A DNA stretch of 64,000 nucleotides from Planococcus sp. PAMC 21323. GTDB taxonomy: Bacteria; Bacillota; Bacilli; Bacillales_A; Planococcaceae. Made by a program: the position numbers and the translations under genes. The notes beneath the pieces are model-generated. The model was not told where the DNA came from and made no database searches. It saw only the letters and a list, made by a program, of their open reading frames with translations. Shown piece after piece: positions 48,678 to 59,155 of the stretch (position 1 is its first letter; each line of letters opens with the position of its first letter). The DNA is taken from the NCBI RefSeq assembly GCF_000785555.1, contig NZ_CP009129.1, positions 1,674,001-1,738,000 on the forward strand. Direction: 5' to 3'.

Positions 48678-49142
48678 CTACAAAATTTTCTCAAAGTGAC
48701 TACACGATCCATCATTTAAATAGAGGTTATAGTGTCTATTTTCATAAAATTTGATTGCGCTATACCAGTCATTATTTGTCTCTAAAACCAATTGACGATA
48801 ATCTTGTCTTTTAGCCCATGTCTCTAGTGAATCCATCATTTTTTTCGCTAACCCAGTTCTGCGATATTTTCGAACAACTGATACACGCTCAACTCTACCA
48901 ACTTCCGCTGTTTCATATGTAATCGCGCCTGTACAATTTACTTCTCCTCTATAAACTCCTATTAGAAAAATAGTTTTCTCCTGGCTATAGCTATGTAAGA
49001 TACTTTCTAAGTCCGGATTGCAAGTAGCATCTATAAACCCAAAACGCTCTTCTAACCCTTTTAGTATTAGTTTCCTAGCCTCTGCTTCGTACATCTGCGT
49101 AATTTGTTGTATGTGTATTGCTTCTAATGGATTCTCTGTCAC
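48678..49142 (-). CDS. GNAT acetyltransferase
   Basis: A 154-residue acetyltransferase. RVERVSVVRKYRRTGLAKKMMDSLE contains the acetyl-CoA loop (RRTGLAKK), and NNDWYSAIKFYENRHYNLYL is the C-terminal motif. It starts at GTG 49142 with AGGTGA upstream. It lies in a run of small transferase genes. The substrate is unknown. Confidence 0.85.
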   Translation of the reverse strand: MTENPLEAIHIQQITQMYEAEARKLILKGLEERFGFIDATCNPDLESILHSYSQEKTIFLIGVYRGEVNCTGAITYETAEVGRVERVSVVRKYRRTGLAKKMMDSLETWAKRQDYRQLVLETNNDWYSAIKFYENRHYNLYLNDGSCSHFEKIL

Positions 49143-49213
49143 TTCTTCACCTACTTTAAATTTTCGAGCAGTCTTTGATTTACAAATGACTCGTAACTAT
49201 CGAGCACTTGATA

Positions 49214-50284
49214 TTACGTGAGCACCTCAATCTGAGTAGCTGCAAACTCTTTTAACTCATTACATAGCCTTGCAAGTCTTTTTTCGATTTCTATCTTATT
49301 GCCATAGCGAATTTCGATTTCTTTCTCCATATCTTCTGAAAGCAAACAAAAGTGGCTATGTGCCGTTTCTAGCAATTGAAGCAACTGTTCTCCTCTTACT
49401 TCACTAATTATTTGTCGGTTTCCCGCGCTGTATCCTTTGATAAATCCATTAGCTATCATTTTCAAAACGTCTTTGCACTCTTGAAAGCGATGTTTTTTAT
49501 AGCGATCTGTATAAGCTAAAGCGACAAAATACGTTTCATATAAGTTCATAAAATTCCCAGCCATTCCTCTGGCATAATAGATGCTTGGATAAGGATCAAT
49601 CAAACATACCTTTCCATCGCGCCATAAAATATTTTCTGGTGATGCATCTTGATTGCCTAAAAGTGGTTTCTTGAATGCTTTTTTTCTCATGATTACAGCC
49701 CTTTGAAGCGCCTTCTTTACTTGTTCGTCTTCATATTCGGGAATCGCAGTGTAAAGAGCTCGATAATCTGCTAAATGTTCTTCGCTTTCTTCAGATATAA
49801 AGTTGCTAATGTCACCCGCTAATGCACCATGCAATCCTTTTTCTTCCGACCACTTTAAGTAACCAAACCCATCTAAGTTGTGAGGAATTTCTTCTGTTTT
49901 TTTATGAATACTCCCTATTTCTATCCCTAGATGATAGGCCCTTTCAAGCGACATTGTATGCAAATCAATTTGACTTCCACCATAAGATTCGATTGTATAT
50001 GTCATGTCGGGTGAGACATGATAATCAAAATATTTCGGCGCCGATCCTTCTTCGACTTTATTTACAGCCTGATAGTAAAGGTTAGTTGCAGCATATTCTG
50101 CTATTAACGCCGCTTTATCAAATAGAATGTTCTTCCCGTAAGCTATCGTTTTCGGAATTCGCAAAACTAATTTCTCTTTGCCTTTTTGTACTTGCCACGC
50201 ATGATGCCATGCGCCTTCACCAAGAAAACTCACTAACTCGACCTCTGAATGTTCAAGTGCTGCTTCTAATCTCATTTTCTCCAT
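49214..50284 (-). CDS. APH/choline kinase-like phosphotransferase
   Basis: A 356-residue protein with the kinase-like fold of aminoglycoside phosphotransferases. LVLRIPKTIAYGKN holds the ATP Lys; LLGNQDASPENILW is the catalytic loop (variant of HGDxxxxN with Q before the Asp); VCLIDPYPS is the metal Asp segment (usual IDFE/IDWE). These changes suggest a substrate other than aminoglycosides. The ATG at 50284 has AGGAGG 6 nt upstream. Confidence 0.8.
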   Translation of the reverse strand: MEKMRLEAALEHSEVELVSFLGEGAWHHAWQVQKGKEKLVLRIPKTIAYGKNILFDKAALIAEYAATNLYYQAVNKVEEGSAPKYFDYHVSPDMTYTIESYGGSQIDLHTMSLERAYHLGIEIGSIHKKTEEIPHNLDGFGYLKWSEEKGLHGALAGDISNFISEESEEHLADYRALYTAIPEYEDEQVKKALQRAVIMRKKAFKKPLLGNQDASPENILWRDGKVCLIDPYPSIYYARGMAGNFMNLYETYFVALAYTDRYKKHRFQECKDVLKMIANGFIKGYSAGNRQIISEVRGEQLLQLLETAHSHFCLLSEDMEKEIEIRYGNKIEIEKRLARLCNELKEFAATQIEVLT

Positions 50285-50302
50285 CACCTTCCTCCTGCCC
50301 AC

Positions 50303-50776
50303 TTAGTTTTGCTTTACCATCGTTATAAAATCTGCTAAATCTGAGCTAAATGTATTTTTAGCTTGAAATCCCAATTTTTCATATAAGGCAACTGCTCTTT
50401 CGTTAAACCTAGCTACTGTTAATCGAATTGGTTTGTTTGGTGAACATTGCTTTATCCACTCAAGAATGTATGTACAAAATCCATACCCATGACCTTGTCC
50501 GACCAATTGCGGGTTCATCCCTATTCCGAAATCGATATTACCCCTTTCGTATATTCCGTATCGACGACCAACCGGTACTTGAGCGCTTTCTCCGATGCAG
50601 AAAAAACCGATAAGTTCTTTTGTGCGATTATAAATAGCATAATGTGATCCATCCATCATTTCTGCCACTGCTTCTTCTGTTAACTCATTGTTGTAAAAGT
50701 CGTAAGGGGAATAATACTGCCACCTTAGTATTTCAACCGCTATCTTTCTGCTCATTTGTATATGGTTTAACCTCAT
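50303..50776 (-). CDS. GNAT acetyltransferase
   Basis: A 157-residue protein: GRRYGIYERGNIDFGIGMNP, then QLVGQGHGYGFCTYILEWIK with the acetyl-CoA loop and IRLTVARFNERAVALYEKLG as motif B. GAGGTG precedes ATG 50776; an in-frame GTG at 50785 overlaps the SD. It is the upstream neighbour of the phosphotransferase at 49214-50284. Confidence 0.87.
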   Translation of the reverse strand: MRLNHIQMSRKIAVEILRWQYYSPYDFYNNELTEEAVAEMMDGSHYAIYNRTKELIGFFCIGESAQVPVGRRYGIYERGNIDFGIGMNPQLVGQGHGYGFCTYILEWIKQCSPNKPIRLTVARFNERAVALYEKLGFQAKNTFSSDLADFITMVKQN

Positions 50777-50809
50777 GAGTAACACCTCAATTCCACTTTT
50801 GTTAATAGA

Positions 50810-51529
50810 CTAGACTTTTCCACTCGAAAACCCTTCGAACAAGCGTCCACCGTGTGGCTCTAATACCGCATCTACAAGTTGAATAACTGTAAGTTTATCA
50901 CCTGTTCGATAATACTCATCAAAAGCGGTTACGAAGTCATCGGTAAATTTGATATCATACATTTTTAAAGAACGAACCATCCATTTAGAGTTACCGATCC
51001 AACAGTTATTGGTTCTTAAAACAAACTCACTAACTAGCTCAGCCAATGTAGCTACGATAAAAATTTCTTCAGCTCGGTCATTGCAACCAGTAAAGTCGTC
51101 TAGAGAATCTGTTAAAAAATAACGTTTTTCGACTATCGTTCGAGCTGACCATTCTTCGGGCCCTTTATTTAGAAGAATATTTGCTTCTTCTTTTAACTTT
51201 GTTACAAGGCCCTCATCTTTTATAATCACGCCTTCAACTACCATTTGTGGCAACGATGGTCTAGCTCTTTTAATATCACTCAAAAAATAGGACTTATACG
51301 ACGTTAAGTTATGAACAAATACTTCAATACGCCAACCGTATTTAAAAAAAGACTCCCGGTAAGAAGAGGAAAATTTTTCGTCAAATACGACAATATCTAA
51401 ATCCGATGTTTCTGTACTTTCGCCACGAACCACACTCCCAGCTAATAGCGCCGCTTGGCAACGCGGAAAATTTTCTTTTATAAATAGCCTGGTCGCCTCA
51501 ATTGGATCTAACCTTTGAACATCCGTCAC
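50810..51529 (-). CDS. Nucleotidyltransferase domain protein
   Basis: A 239-residue protein with the polymerase-beta-like nucleotidyltransferase motif AALLAGSVVRGESTETSDLD followed by IVVF (GSxxRGxxxxxSDxD). The overall layout resembles aminoglycoside adenylyltransferases and LinB-type enzymes but is not close enough to name. It starts at GTG 51529. It lies 41 nt downstream of the second phosphotransferase gene in the same direction. Confidence 0.83.
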   Translation of the reverse strand: MTDVQRLDPIEATRLFIKENFPRCQAALLAGSVVRGESTETSDLDIVVFDEKFSSSYRESFFKYGWRIEVFVHNLTSYKSYFLSDIKRARPSLPQMVVEGVIIKDEGLVTKLKEEANILLNKGPEEWSARTIVEKRYFLTDSLDDFTGCNDRAEEIFIVATLAELVSEFVLRTNNCWIGNSKWMVRSLKMYDIKFTDDFVTAFDEYYRTGDKLTVIQLVDAVLEPHGGRLFEGFSSGKV

Positions 51530-51570
51530 TATGAAGACCCCTTCCCTGTTTTTTTATCCAGATTAAGTAC

Positions 51571-52434
51571 TCAATTAACTATTCTGTTTAAAATAGCTAG
51601 ATTGTCTTTTAAAAACGCACCGTTCTTTTCAATACCTCTACGTCTACACCAACCAATGCTATTAAAAGCATCTAAAAATTGATAAAACGGCAAGACCTTT
51701 TCTAAATCCGACATTAGCCGAATGCTCTGATAACCTTGTTTGTAAGCTTGGTACAAAGCGTCATCAAAACCCAAAAAATCTCGATATAATTTTGTGAAAT
51801 CGATATCTGTTGAACCAAATCGTACGCTCTCAAAGTCAATCATTCCCGAAACCTTATCCCCATCGACAATAATATTCGCAGGACGAAAATCCATATGGAT
51901 AAAACTCGGACCTTCAGGAGCAGGAAGTTGCTGTTTTAGTTCAACAAATTTCTTCATACTTTTCGCATATAAATCGTCCTCAATAATTTCTTTAACATCT
52001 TCAGCAAAATCAAGAAATTTTGATTCGATAAAACTAAACCAATTAGCAAATTCGTTTTCAATTCTGGATGTCTCCTGATCTACCGGTGGATGGATTGCAT
52101 GCATTTGGGCGTGTAAAACACCCACTTGAAACGCCACTTCTGAAGAAACATCTATAGTCAAAGGTTTTCCTTTTAATTCAGAAAGTAAAAAAGCACCTGG
52201 ACATTTACTATTACCCGACCAGCTATCTAGCATCACAGGGATGGATACCTTGCCTGTTAAAAAATGATAAGCATCTAATTCTCGTTGATACTTCAATTTT
52301 GTATAAGGTATTTTCACATACACAGATTTACCTGTGTCTAGCGTGCATTTATACACGGTCGAACTAAAAGAATCTTCTACTTCTTTTAGTTCGACTGGTT
52401 GTAATTCAAACTTATCTAGAATTTGTTTTATCAC
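51571..52434 (-). CDS. APH family phosphotransferase
   Basis: A 287-residue kinase-like protein with FIHMDFRPANIIVDGDKV (catalytic loop H-x-D-x4-N) and SGMIDFESVRFGSTDIDFTK (metal Asp). The N-lobe Lys is in GKSVYVKIPYTKL. It is like aminoglycoside and macrolide phosphotransferases and homoserine kinases of the APH superfamily. It starts at GTG 52434 with AAGGAG 8 nt upstream. Drug resistance is possible but not shown. Confidence 0.85.
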   Translation of the reverse strand: MIKQILDKFELQPVELKEVEDSFSSTVYKCTLDTGKSVYVKIPYTKLKYQRELDAYHFLTGKVSIPVMLDSWSGNSKCPGAFLLSELKGKPLTIDVSSEVAFQVGVLHAQMHAIHPPVDQETSRIENEFANWFSFIESKFLDFAEDVKEIIEDDLYAKSMKKFVELKQQLPAPEGPSFIHMDFRPANIIVDGDKVSGMIDFESVRFGSTDIDFTKLYRDFLGFDDALYQAYKQGYQSIRLMSDLEKVLPFYQFLDAFNSIGWCRRRGIEKNGAFLKDNLAILNRIVN

Positions 52435-54505
<2,071 letters not shown>

Positions 54506-54570
54506 TTAGCGACTAAATGATATAGCAGTAGCGATCAATAAATTGGCTTAGTTTTCTTCATCGCTATATC

Positions 54571-54612
54571 TTAAAACCCCCAGCGAATAAATTTCACTGG
54601 GGGTTTTATTTA
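54571..54612 (+). terminator. Intrinsic terminator
   Basis: TTAAAACCCCCAG and CTGGGGGTTTTATT pair around CGAATAAATTTCA. Confidence 0.9.
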
Positions 54613-54639
54613 TCGTAGTTATTACTTTTTTCCAGTCTA

Positions 54640-54705
54640 TTGACGGTTGTTATTTATCTGTGCTAACATTTTAGTTAACCTATATATTAAAAAGGTTAAC
54701 TAAAA
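54640..54705 (+). promoter_or_regulatory. bioY promoter with BirA-type operator
   Basis: TTGACG (54640-54645), an 18-nt spacer and TAACAT (54664-54669) form the promoter. Overlapping the start site is an inverted repeat with 12-bp arms, TTTTAGTTAACC (54669-54680) and GGTTAACTAAAA (54694-54705). The GTTAAC cores are 15 bp apart, as in BirA operators of Firmicutes, so biotin-dependent repression of bioY is inferred. Confidence 0.88.
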
Positions 54706-54719
54706 TAAAGAGGTGTCTT

Positions 54720-55271
54720 ATGACCACATCAAACGTAAAACTTAGAATGATGATTGTTACATCATTATTCGCAGCTATCATCGGTATTTTCGCACAAATT
54801 ACCATCCCACTCCCACTTGTTCCTATTACAGGACAAACACTTGCCATTGGCTTGGCTGCTACAATTTTAGGTGCTAAATATGGGACGCTTTCTGTTTTAG
54901 TTTATTTAGGACTTGGAGCAGTTGGTATTCCAGTTTTCGCACAAATGTCAGGTGGCCTTGGAAGCTTATTTGGACCAACTGGTGGCTATTTAATCGGATT
55001 TCTTCCAGCCGCATTTATTATTGGCTATTACCTCGAGAAAACAAGCTATACGTTTATGAACGCTTTGATTGCGAACATAATTGGCATGTTTATTACACTA
55101 ACATTTGGCACGGTTTGGTTAATGATCTTCGCTAATCTTTCATGGACCGGCGCATTTATGGGCGGATTTCTTCCATTTATTTTAGTGGGACTTATTAAAG
55201 CCGCACTTGCTGCCTGGATTGGTATTTTAGTTAGGAATCGTTTGGAATCAGCTAAACTGCTTTATGTTTAA
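54720..55271 (+). CDS. bioY: Biotin transporter substrate-specific component BioY
   Basis: A 183-residue membrane protein of the BioY family: QITIPLPLVPITGQTLAIGLAA, then LVYLGLGAVGIPVFA and GLGSLFGPTGGYLIGFLPAA. It is the S component of an ECF biotin importer. EcfA1A2T genes are not nearby, so it must use shared ECF components. AAAGAGGTG is the SD. The BirA-type site at its promoter supports the call. Confidence 0.94.
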   Translation: MTTSNVKLRMMIVTSLFAAIIGIFAQITIPLPLVPITGQTLAIGLAATILGAKYGTLSVLVYLGLGAVGIPVFAQMSGGLGSLFGPTGGYLIGFLPAAFIIGYYLEKTSYTFMNALIANIIGMFITLTFGTVWLMIFANLSWTGAFMGGFLPFILVGLIKAALAAWIGILVRNRLESAKLLYV

Positions 55272-55287
55272 ACTTAAATAATTTACA

Positions 55288-55331
55288 TACAAAAACAGTC
55301 GATCCATAATGGTTCGACTGTTTTTGTATGT
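55288..55331. terminator. Bidirectional intrinsic terminator
   Basis: ACAAAAACAGTCGA and TCGACTGTTTTTGT pair around TCCATAATGGT; between convergent genes. Confidence 0.9.
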
Positions 55332-55339
55332 ATACACTA

Positions 55340-56278
55340 TTAAAATATTCGTCTTTTCCATAATGCCCAGCCGATCATTGCAACAAAAACTAACGAAATC
55401 GCTAGTGTACTCATCCAAGAAGATGGGTTGTCATCGGTTATAGGTAAAGCTACATTCATTCCAAAAAAGCTAAATACAAGTGTAGGAAGAGTTAAGAATA
55501 CGGTAAATAAAGTGAGTGTCTTCATCGTATTATTTAACTCATTCGAGATGAGCGAAGAATACGAACTCGTAATACTATCCAAAATTCTCGTATACAATTC
55601 GGTCGTTTCAATTCCTTGATTGTTTTCTATTTTCACATCTTCTAGGAGATCTTGATCTTCCTCATACAGTTTGATGGAATGTACGCGAAACAGCTTCGTA
55701 ATTACGTCTCCATTGGACTTTAATGACGTGAGAAAATAAACTAAGCTTTTCTCGATTTCCATTAAGTCATACAATTGTTTGTTGGTAAACGACTCGCGTA
55801 AATTGCTTTCTATTTTAAGTCGCTGTTTGTTGAGTGTTTTCAAATTGGCTAAGTATAAAGTCGAGATAGACAATAAAGCCTCTAAAGCAAAGCGACTTCG
55901 CATTAATGTATTTACATTCTTTTTGATAAGCCCAGTCAAAAAACTACTTGGTTGTTGACATATGGTTACTATGTAGTCACTTCCGATAATGATTCCGATT
56001 GGAATCGTGATAAACGAATGAAAGCGATCGTTTGTTGTATCTGGAATTGGAAAATCATTTATAAGTAAGGTACTATTTGTTTCGTCATCAAACTCAATGC
56101 GTGCTGTTTCTTCCAAATCTAATGGATCTATTAAAAAGTCCATAGGTATATTAAAATGCTGAGATACTTTTTCAAGCTCTTCTTGTGACGGTGCCGTGAT
56201 ATTGACCCAACAGTTCTTGTCAAATTGCTCTATCGTTTCTAAGTTTCCATTGGGTAACGATTTATAAATACTGAACAA
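55340..56278 (-). CDS. corA: CorA family magnesium transporter
   Basis: A 312-residue CorA-type channel. A long cytosolic region of alpha/beta then helices is followed by two C-terminal membrane segments (LTLFTVFLTLPTLVFSFFGM and MSTLAISLVFVAMIGWALWK). The signature GMN ends the first helix (SFFGMNVALP) and a basic KRR tail follows the second. It likely carries Mg2+ inward. Relatives such as YfjQ and ZntB share the layout; the GMN favours CorA. Confidence 0.9.
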   Translation of the reverse strand: MFSIYKSLPNGNLETIEQFDKNCWVNITAPSQEELEKVSQHFNIPMDFLIDPLDLEETARIEFDDETNSTLLINDFPIPDTTNDRFHSFITIPIGIIIGSDYIVTICQQPSSFLTGLIKKNVNTLMRSRFALEALLSISTLYLANLKTLNKQRLKIESNLRESFTNKQLYDLMEIEKSLVYFLTSLKSNGDVITKLFRVHSIKLYEEDQDLLEDVKIENNQGIETTELYTRILDSITSSYSSLISNELNNTMKTLTLFTVFLTLPTLVFSFFGMNVALPITDDNPSSWMSTLAISLVFVAMIGWALWKRRIF

Positions 56279-56408
56279 ACTATATCCCCCTTTTCCTACT
56301 TTATCAAAAGTCTTTCAAATCCAACAGTATTCGAAAAGTACTTTCAGATAAATTTTCTACAAACTTATTTATACCCTTTTAACAGCTTGATTAATCTCAC
56401 AAACTATA

Positions 56409-56460
56409 AAAAACCGAAACCCAGGATCCTATTCTAGGGTTTCGGTTCATAGTTTTTTTT
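56409..56460 (-). terminator. Intrinsic terminator
   Basis: AACCGAAACCC and GGGTTTCGGTT arms around AGGATCCTATTCTA; lies just past the stop at 56468. Confidence 0.85.
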
Positions 56461-56467
56461 CAGTGCT

Positions 56468-56701
56468 CTAGTTATTCCAATAATTATTCGCAGCTGCTAC
56501 CGTCTGAAAATTAATCGCAACCACTTGGGATGCTAACGTTAAACTATCTGCATTATTTGCATAGTCTGGACGCAGTTGTTTGCGCACATTTTCGTCTGGT
56601 TGCGTCATTCCAACCGCTTTTCGCGCTAGTTTAACAGCTAGTTCGTATCCTTCTTCAGGTGTGTTCGTTTTTAAAGTTGGTAACCATGAATGTTGGCTCA
56701 C
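56468..56701 (-). CDS. Hexameric tyrosine-coordinated heme protein (HTHP)
   Basis: A 77-residue protein: SWLPTLKTNTPEEGYELAVK, then LARKAVGMTQPD, LRPDYANNADSL and FQTVAAANNYW. This pattern matches the HTHP family, first known from marine proteobacteria, where a hexamer holds heme through a Tyr (here probably Y47) and has peroxidase and weak catalase activity. It starts at GTG 56701 with AGGAGG 7 nt upstream and has its own terminator. Confidence 0.88.
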   Translation of the reverse strand: MSQHSWLPTLKTNTPEEGYELAVKLARKAVGMTQPDENVRKQLRPDYANNADSLTLASQVVAINFQTVAAANNYWNN

Positions 56702-57057
56702 TCGAATTCCTCCTCACATTTATCCGATTAGTTGATTTGTTAAAATCTACTGACTAATACAATGTAGTCTAAATTTATCACACTATTCAGAAAGTAACAA
56801 TTCCTGTTAGTTCTTCTATGGAGATTAAGTTCAATTTGCACAATATTTAATTTCATAAATCTATTTTACTTTAACGTATGTTTCTATTAAAACGAAGACT
56901 TTCAAGAGTAAGATGAAGAGAAATACAAATAGGATTCTATCACTCTTTTCTAATACCGATTGTTCCTCTTCCAAAATGACAGACACTGCATAATATATGA
57001 CTACTATTTCGAACAAGATAACTCTCTATGGTAGTTACTCTTTATAATTTGTAATCA
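56702..57057. other. Intergenic region left of the IS element
   Basis: About 350 A/T-rich bases with no gene or known element recognised beyond the HTHP ribosome binding site and its promoter, which I could not pin down. Confidence 0.4.
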
Positions 57058-57065
57058 TATCAGGA
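57058..57065 (+). repeat. Target site duplication TATCAGGA, left copy
   Basis: Identical to 58407-58414 on the other side of the IS element. Confidence 0.93.
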
Positions 57066-58406
57066 GAGAGCGTAAAATATCTTGTGTAAATGAATAAATA
57101 GAAAAAGGAAGACCTTTTCTTGTAGAATTAAGTCACCACAACCAATTCACAGAAAAGAGGCCTTCCCTATGACTCAGTTTACAACAGATATTATGCAAGC
57201 TCTAGTAAAAAAAGAAGACATCTCCGAAGTTTTCCGTAAGCACCTGGAGACGGCGGTCAATACGCTCCTCCAAACAGAACTTACAGCTTTCCTGGATTAC
57301 GAAAAATACGACCGCATCGGTTTCAATTCCGGCAACTCACGCAACGGTGTCTACACGCGGACACTCCATACGGAGTATGGGGATTTGGAGCTTTCGATGC
57401 CACGGGACCGGAACGGCGAATTCAACCAACAGACGGTCGCTCCGTACAAGCGCTCAAACGATACGCTGGAAGCCTTCGTTATTCATATGTTCCAAAAAGG
57501 CGTGACGATGTCCGAAATATCGGATTTGATCGAGAAGATGTACGGTCATCATTACACGCCACAAACCATTTCTAATATGACGAAAGTGATGAGCGAACAG
57601 GTCGAAGCGTTTAAATCTCGTCCATTAGATCAGCGCTATGCTTGCGTCTATCTCGATGCAACTTACATTTCTCTCAAGCGCGACACGGTCTCGAAGGAAG
57701 CTGTCTATATTACTGTTGGCATCCGAGAGGACGGCTCAAAAGAAGTGTTGGCCTATACAGTGGCCCCTACGGAATCCGCATTCGTTTGGGAAGAAGTCCT
57801 GTTGGACTTGAAAGAGCGCGGTGTCGAAGAGGTGCTTTTGTTTATCTCCGACGGCTTGAAAGGCATCACTGATCGCATCTTTTCGGTCTTTCCCGATGCT
57901 CAATATCAGGCGTGCTGCGTCCACCTGTCGCGTGGTATCCGACACAAAGTTCGCGTCACCAATCGCAAGGAAATTCTTGATGATTTCAAATCGGTCTATC
58001 GGGCAGAGAACCGGGAACTGGGTGAAAAAGCGTTGAAAGTCTTTGTCGATAAATGGAAAACGGCCTATCCCAAAGTGACGAAATCGTTGGAAGCGAATCC
58101 CTATATTTTCACCTTCTACAGTTTCCCAAAATCCATTTGGCGAAGCATCTATTCGACGAACCTGATCGAATCGTTCAACAAGAACGTAAAGAAATACAGC
58201 AAACGCAAGGAGCAATTTCCGAACGAAGATTCCTTAGATCGCTTCTTGGTTTCCCAATTTGAAATCTATAACCAGAAATTCTCCACCCGTTGCCATATCG
58301 GATTCGATCAAGCCCGTGCAGAGCTGGCTGAGATGTTCAAGCAATCTTAATGGATATACATACAAGAAAAGGATTTACTTATTTACACATAATTCTTGAC
58401 GCTCTC
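57066..58406 (+). mobile_element. IS256-family insertion sequence (1,341 bp, intact)
   Basis: The left end starts GAGAGCGTAAAATA and includes TGTGTAAAT. The right end, read inward, starts GAGAGCGTCAAGAA and also includes TGTGTAAAT. The 34-bp terminal repeats match at about 26 positions. One full transposase gene lies inside. The 8-bp sequence TATCAGGA abuts both ends (57058-57065 and 58407-58414) as a perfect target duplication, typical for IS256. The intact duplication suggests a recent insertion. Confidence 0.95.
57169..58350 (+). CDS. IS256-family (mutator-type) DDE transposase
   Basis: A 393-residue full-length transposase. GVYTRTLHTEYGDLELSMPR is the family N-terminal motif; catalytic residues are in YACVYLDATYIS, LLFISDGLKGI and YSTNLIESFNKNVK (D, D, E), and YQACCVHLSRGIRHKV is the conserved C/D(2)H region. 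It has no frameshift and higher GC than surrounding DNA. AAAAGAGG precedes the ATG. Confidence 0.96.
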   Translation: MTQFTTDIMQALVKKEDISEVFRKHLETAVNTLLQTELTAFLDYEKYDRIGFNSGNSRNGVYTRTLHTEYGDLELSMPRDRNGEFNQQTVAPYKRSNDTLEAFVIHMFQKGVTMSEISDLIEKMYGHHYTPQTISNMTKVMSEQVEAFKSRPLDQRYACVYLDATYISLKRDTVSKEAVYITVGIREDGSKEVLAYTVAPTESAFVWEEVLLDLKERGVEEVLLFISDGLKGITDRIFSVFPDAQYQACCVHLSRGIRHKVRVTNRKEILDDFKSVYRAENRELGEKALKVFVDKWKTAYPKVTKSLEANPYIFTFYSFPKSIWRSIYSTNLIESFNKNVKKYSKRKEQFPNEDSLDRFLVSQFEIYNQKFSTRCHIGFDQARAELAEMFKQS

Positions 58407-58414
58407 TATCAGGA
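58407..58414 (+). repeat. Target site duplication TATCAGGA, right copy
   Basis: Identical to 57058-57065; starts immediately after the right terminal inverted repeat. Confidence 0.93.
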
Positions 58415-58454
58415 CTCTTCGCTTATCAGGTTCTTAGAAACTTTAATAGTAGGC

Positions 58455-58580
58455 AGTTGTTTGCGGGATAATAATACTTGTTTGCGCAACTTCTTGGTTT
58501 GTTTGCAGATCTACTTAGTTTTTTTGCGCGATAACGACAGTTGTTTGCAGATTGACCTAGTTTGTTTGCAAATTCGTTAC
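58455..58580 (+). repeat. 21-bp-phased TTTGTTTGC array, locus C (6 units)
   Basis: TTTGC cores start at 58460, 58481, 58502, 58523, 58544 and 58565, exactly 21 bp apart, again six units ending with GTTTGTTTGCAAA. It begins 40 bp to the right of the IS element's target duplication and has the same orientation as arrays A and B. Stops occur in every frame that would give a heptad peptide. Confidence 0.92.
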
Positions 58581-58761
58581 TTACTGAACTCAATAAGCCT
58601 TATCTAGCTTGAAGTTTTAGCTATTAAGCTCCTCACTAATTCTTTTCGTTGGTACATTATCTCTTATAAACATATAAAAGGTTATTAACAATATTATAAT
58701 GATACTTGTTTATAAAATAAGTTTTAAAAATTAAATTTAGAATCCTATCGAGGTACTTTGA

Positions 58762-58857
58762 ATGAGTCAATTGAATTTTCGAGTTCTATTGCTACTTTGC
58801 TTAACTATAATTGCAGGTTCAGGAATATTCATTGGTTTCCAATTGACAGTAATTTAG
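58762..58857 (+). CDS. Possible 31-residue membrane peptide
   Basis: A short frame MSQLNFRVLLLLCLTIIAGS, then GIFIGFQLTVI, giving one membrane helix. GAGG lies 8 nt before the ATG. A terminator follows about 50 bp downstream. The rest of this 570-bp stretch (58581-59155) shows no other gene. It may be a real small peptide, the remnant of a larger gene, or chance. Confidence 0.35.
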   Translation: MSQLNFRVLLLLCLTIIAGSGIFIGFQLTVI

Positions 58858-58908
58858 ATGCTCTTACATTTTTAGCAGGTCGAGGATAATTTCTTTTACG
58901 AACTCAAT

Positions 58909-58946
58909 AAGAAAACGCCATTCCTATGTAGAATGGCGTTTTCTTA
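58909..58946. terminator. Bidirectional intrinsic terminator
   Basis: AAGAAAACGCCATTC and GAATGGCGTTTTCTT pair perfectly over CTATGTA. Confidence 0.9.
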
Positions 58947-59155
58947 ATTTTGTCAAATTAACCTTCCGATTCGACAAACTCAGTGTATGCTTATTTGTTT
59001 AGTGCTCTTTTTCTATGATTAAATCGGAACTCTACAAATCTGATTCCCCAAAAATTTAGGATCGTTTGTCAACTTTTATTTTTAGCTAACATATGAATAA
59101 AAAATCCTCTTGATAATGAAATACTTGACCTGGTTAATAAAGACTTATCGTCTAC

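Noticed and set aside
58350-58607. A plus-strand frame running from the IS right end through array C
   Set aside because: It starts inside the IS element and its repeated C-L-R/Q pattern comes from the DNA repeat. No SD is present.
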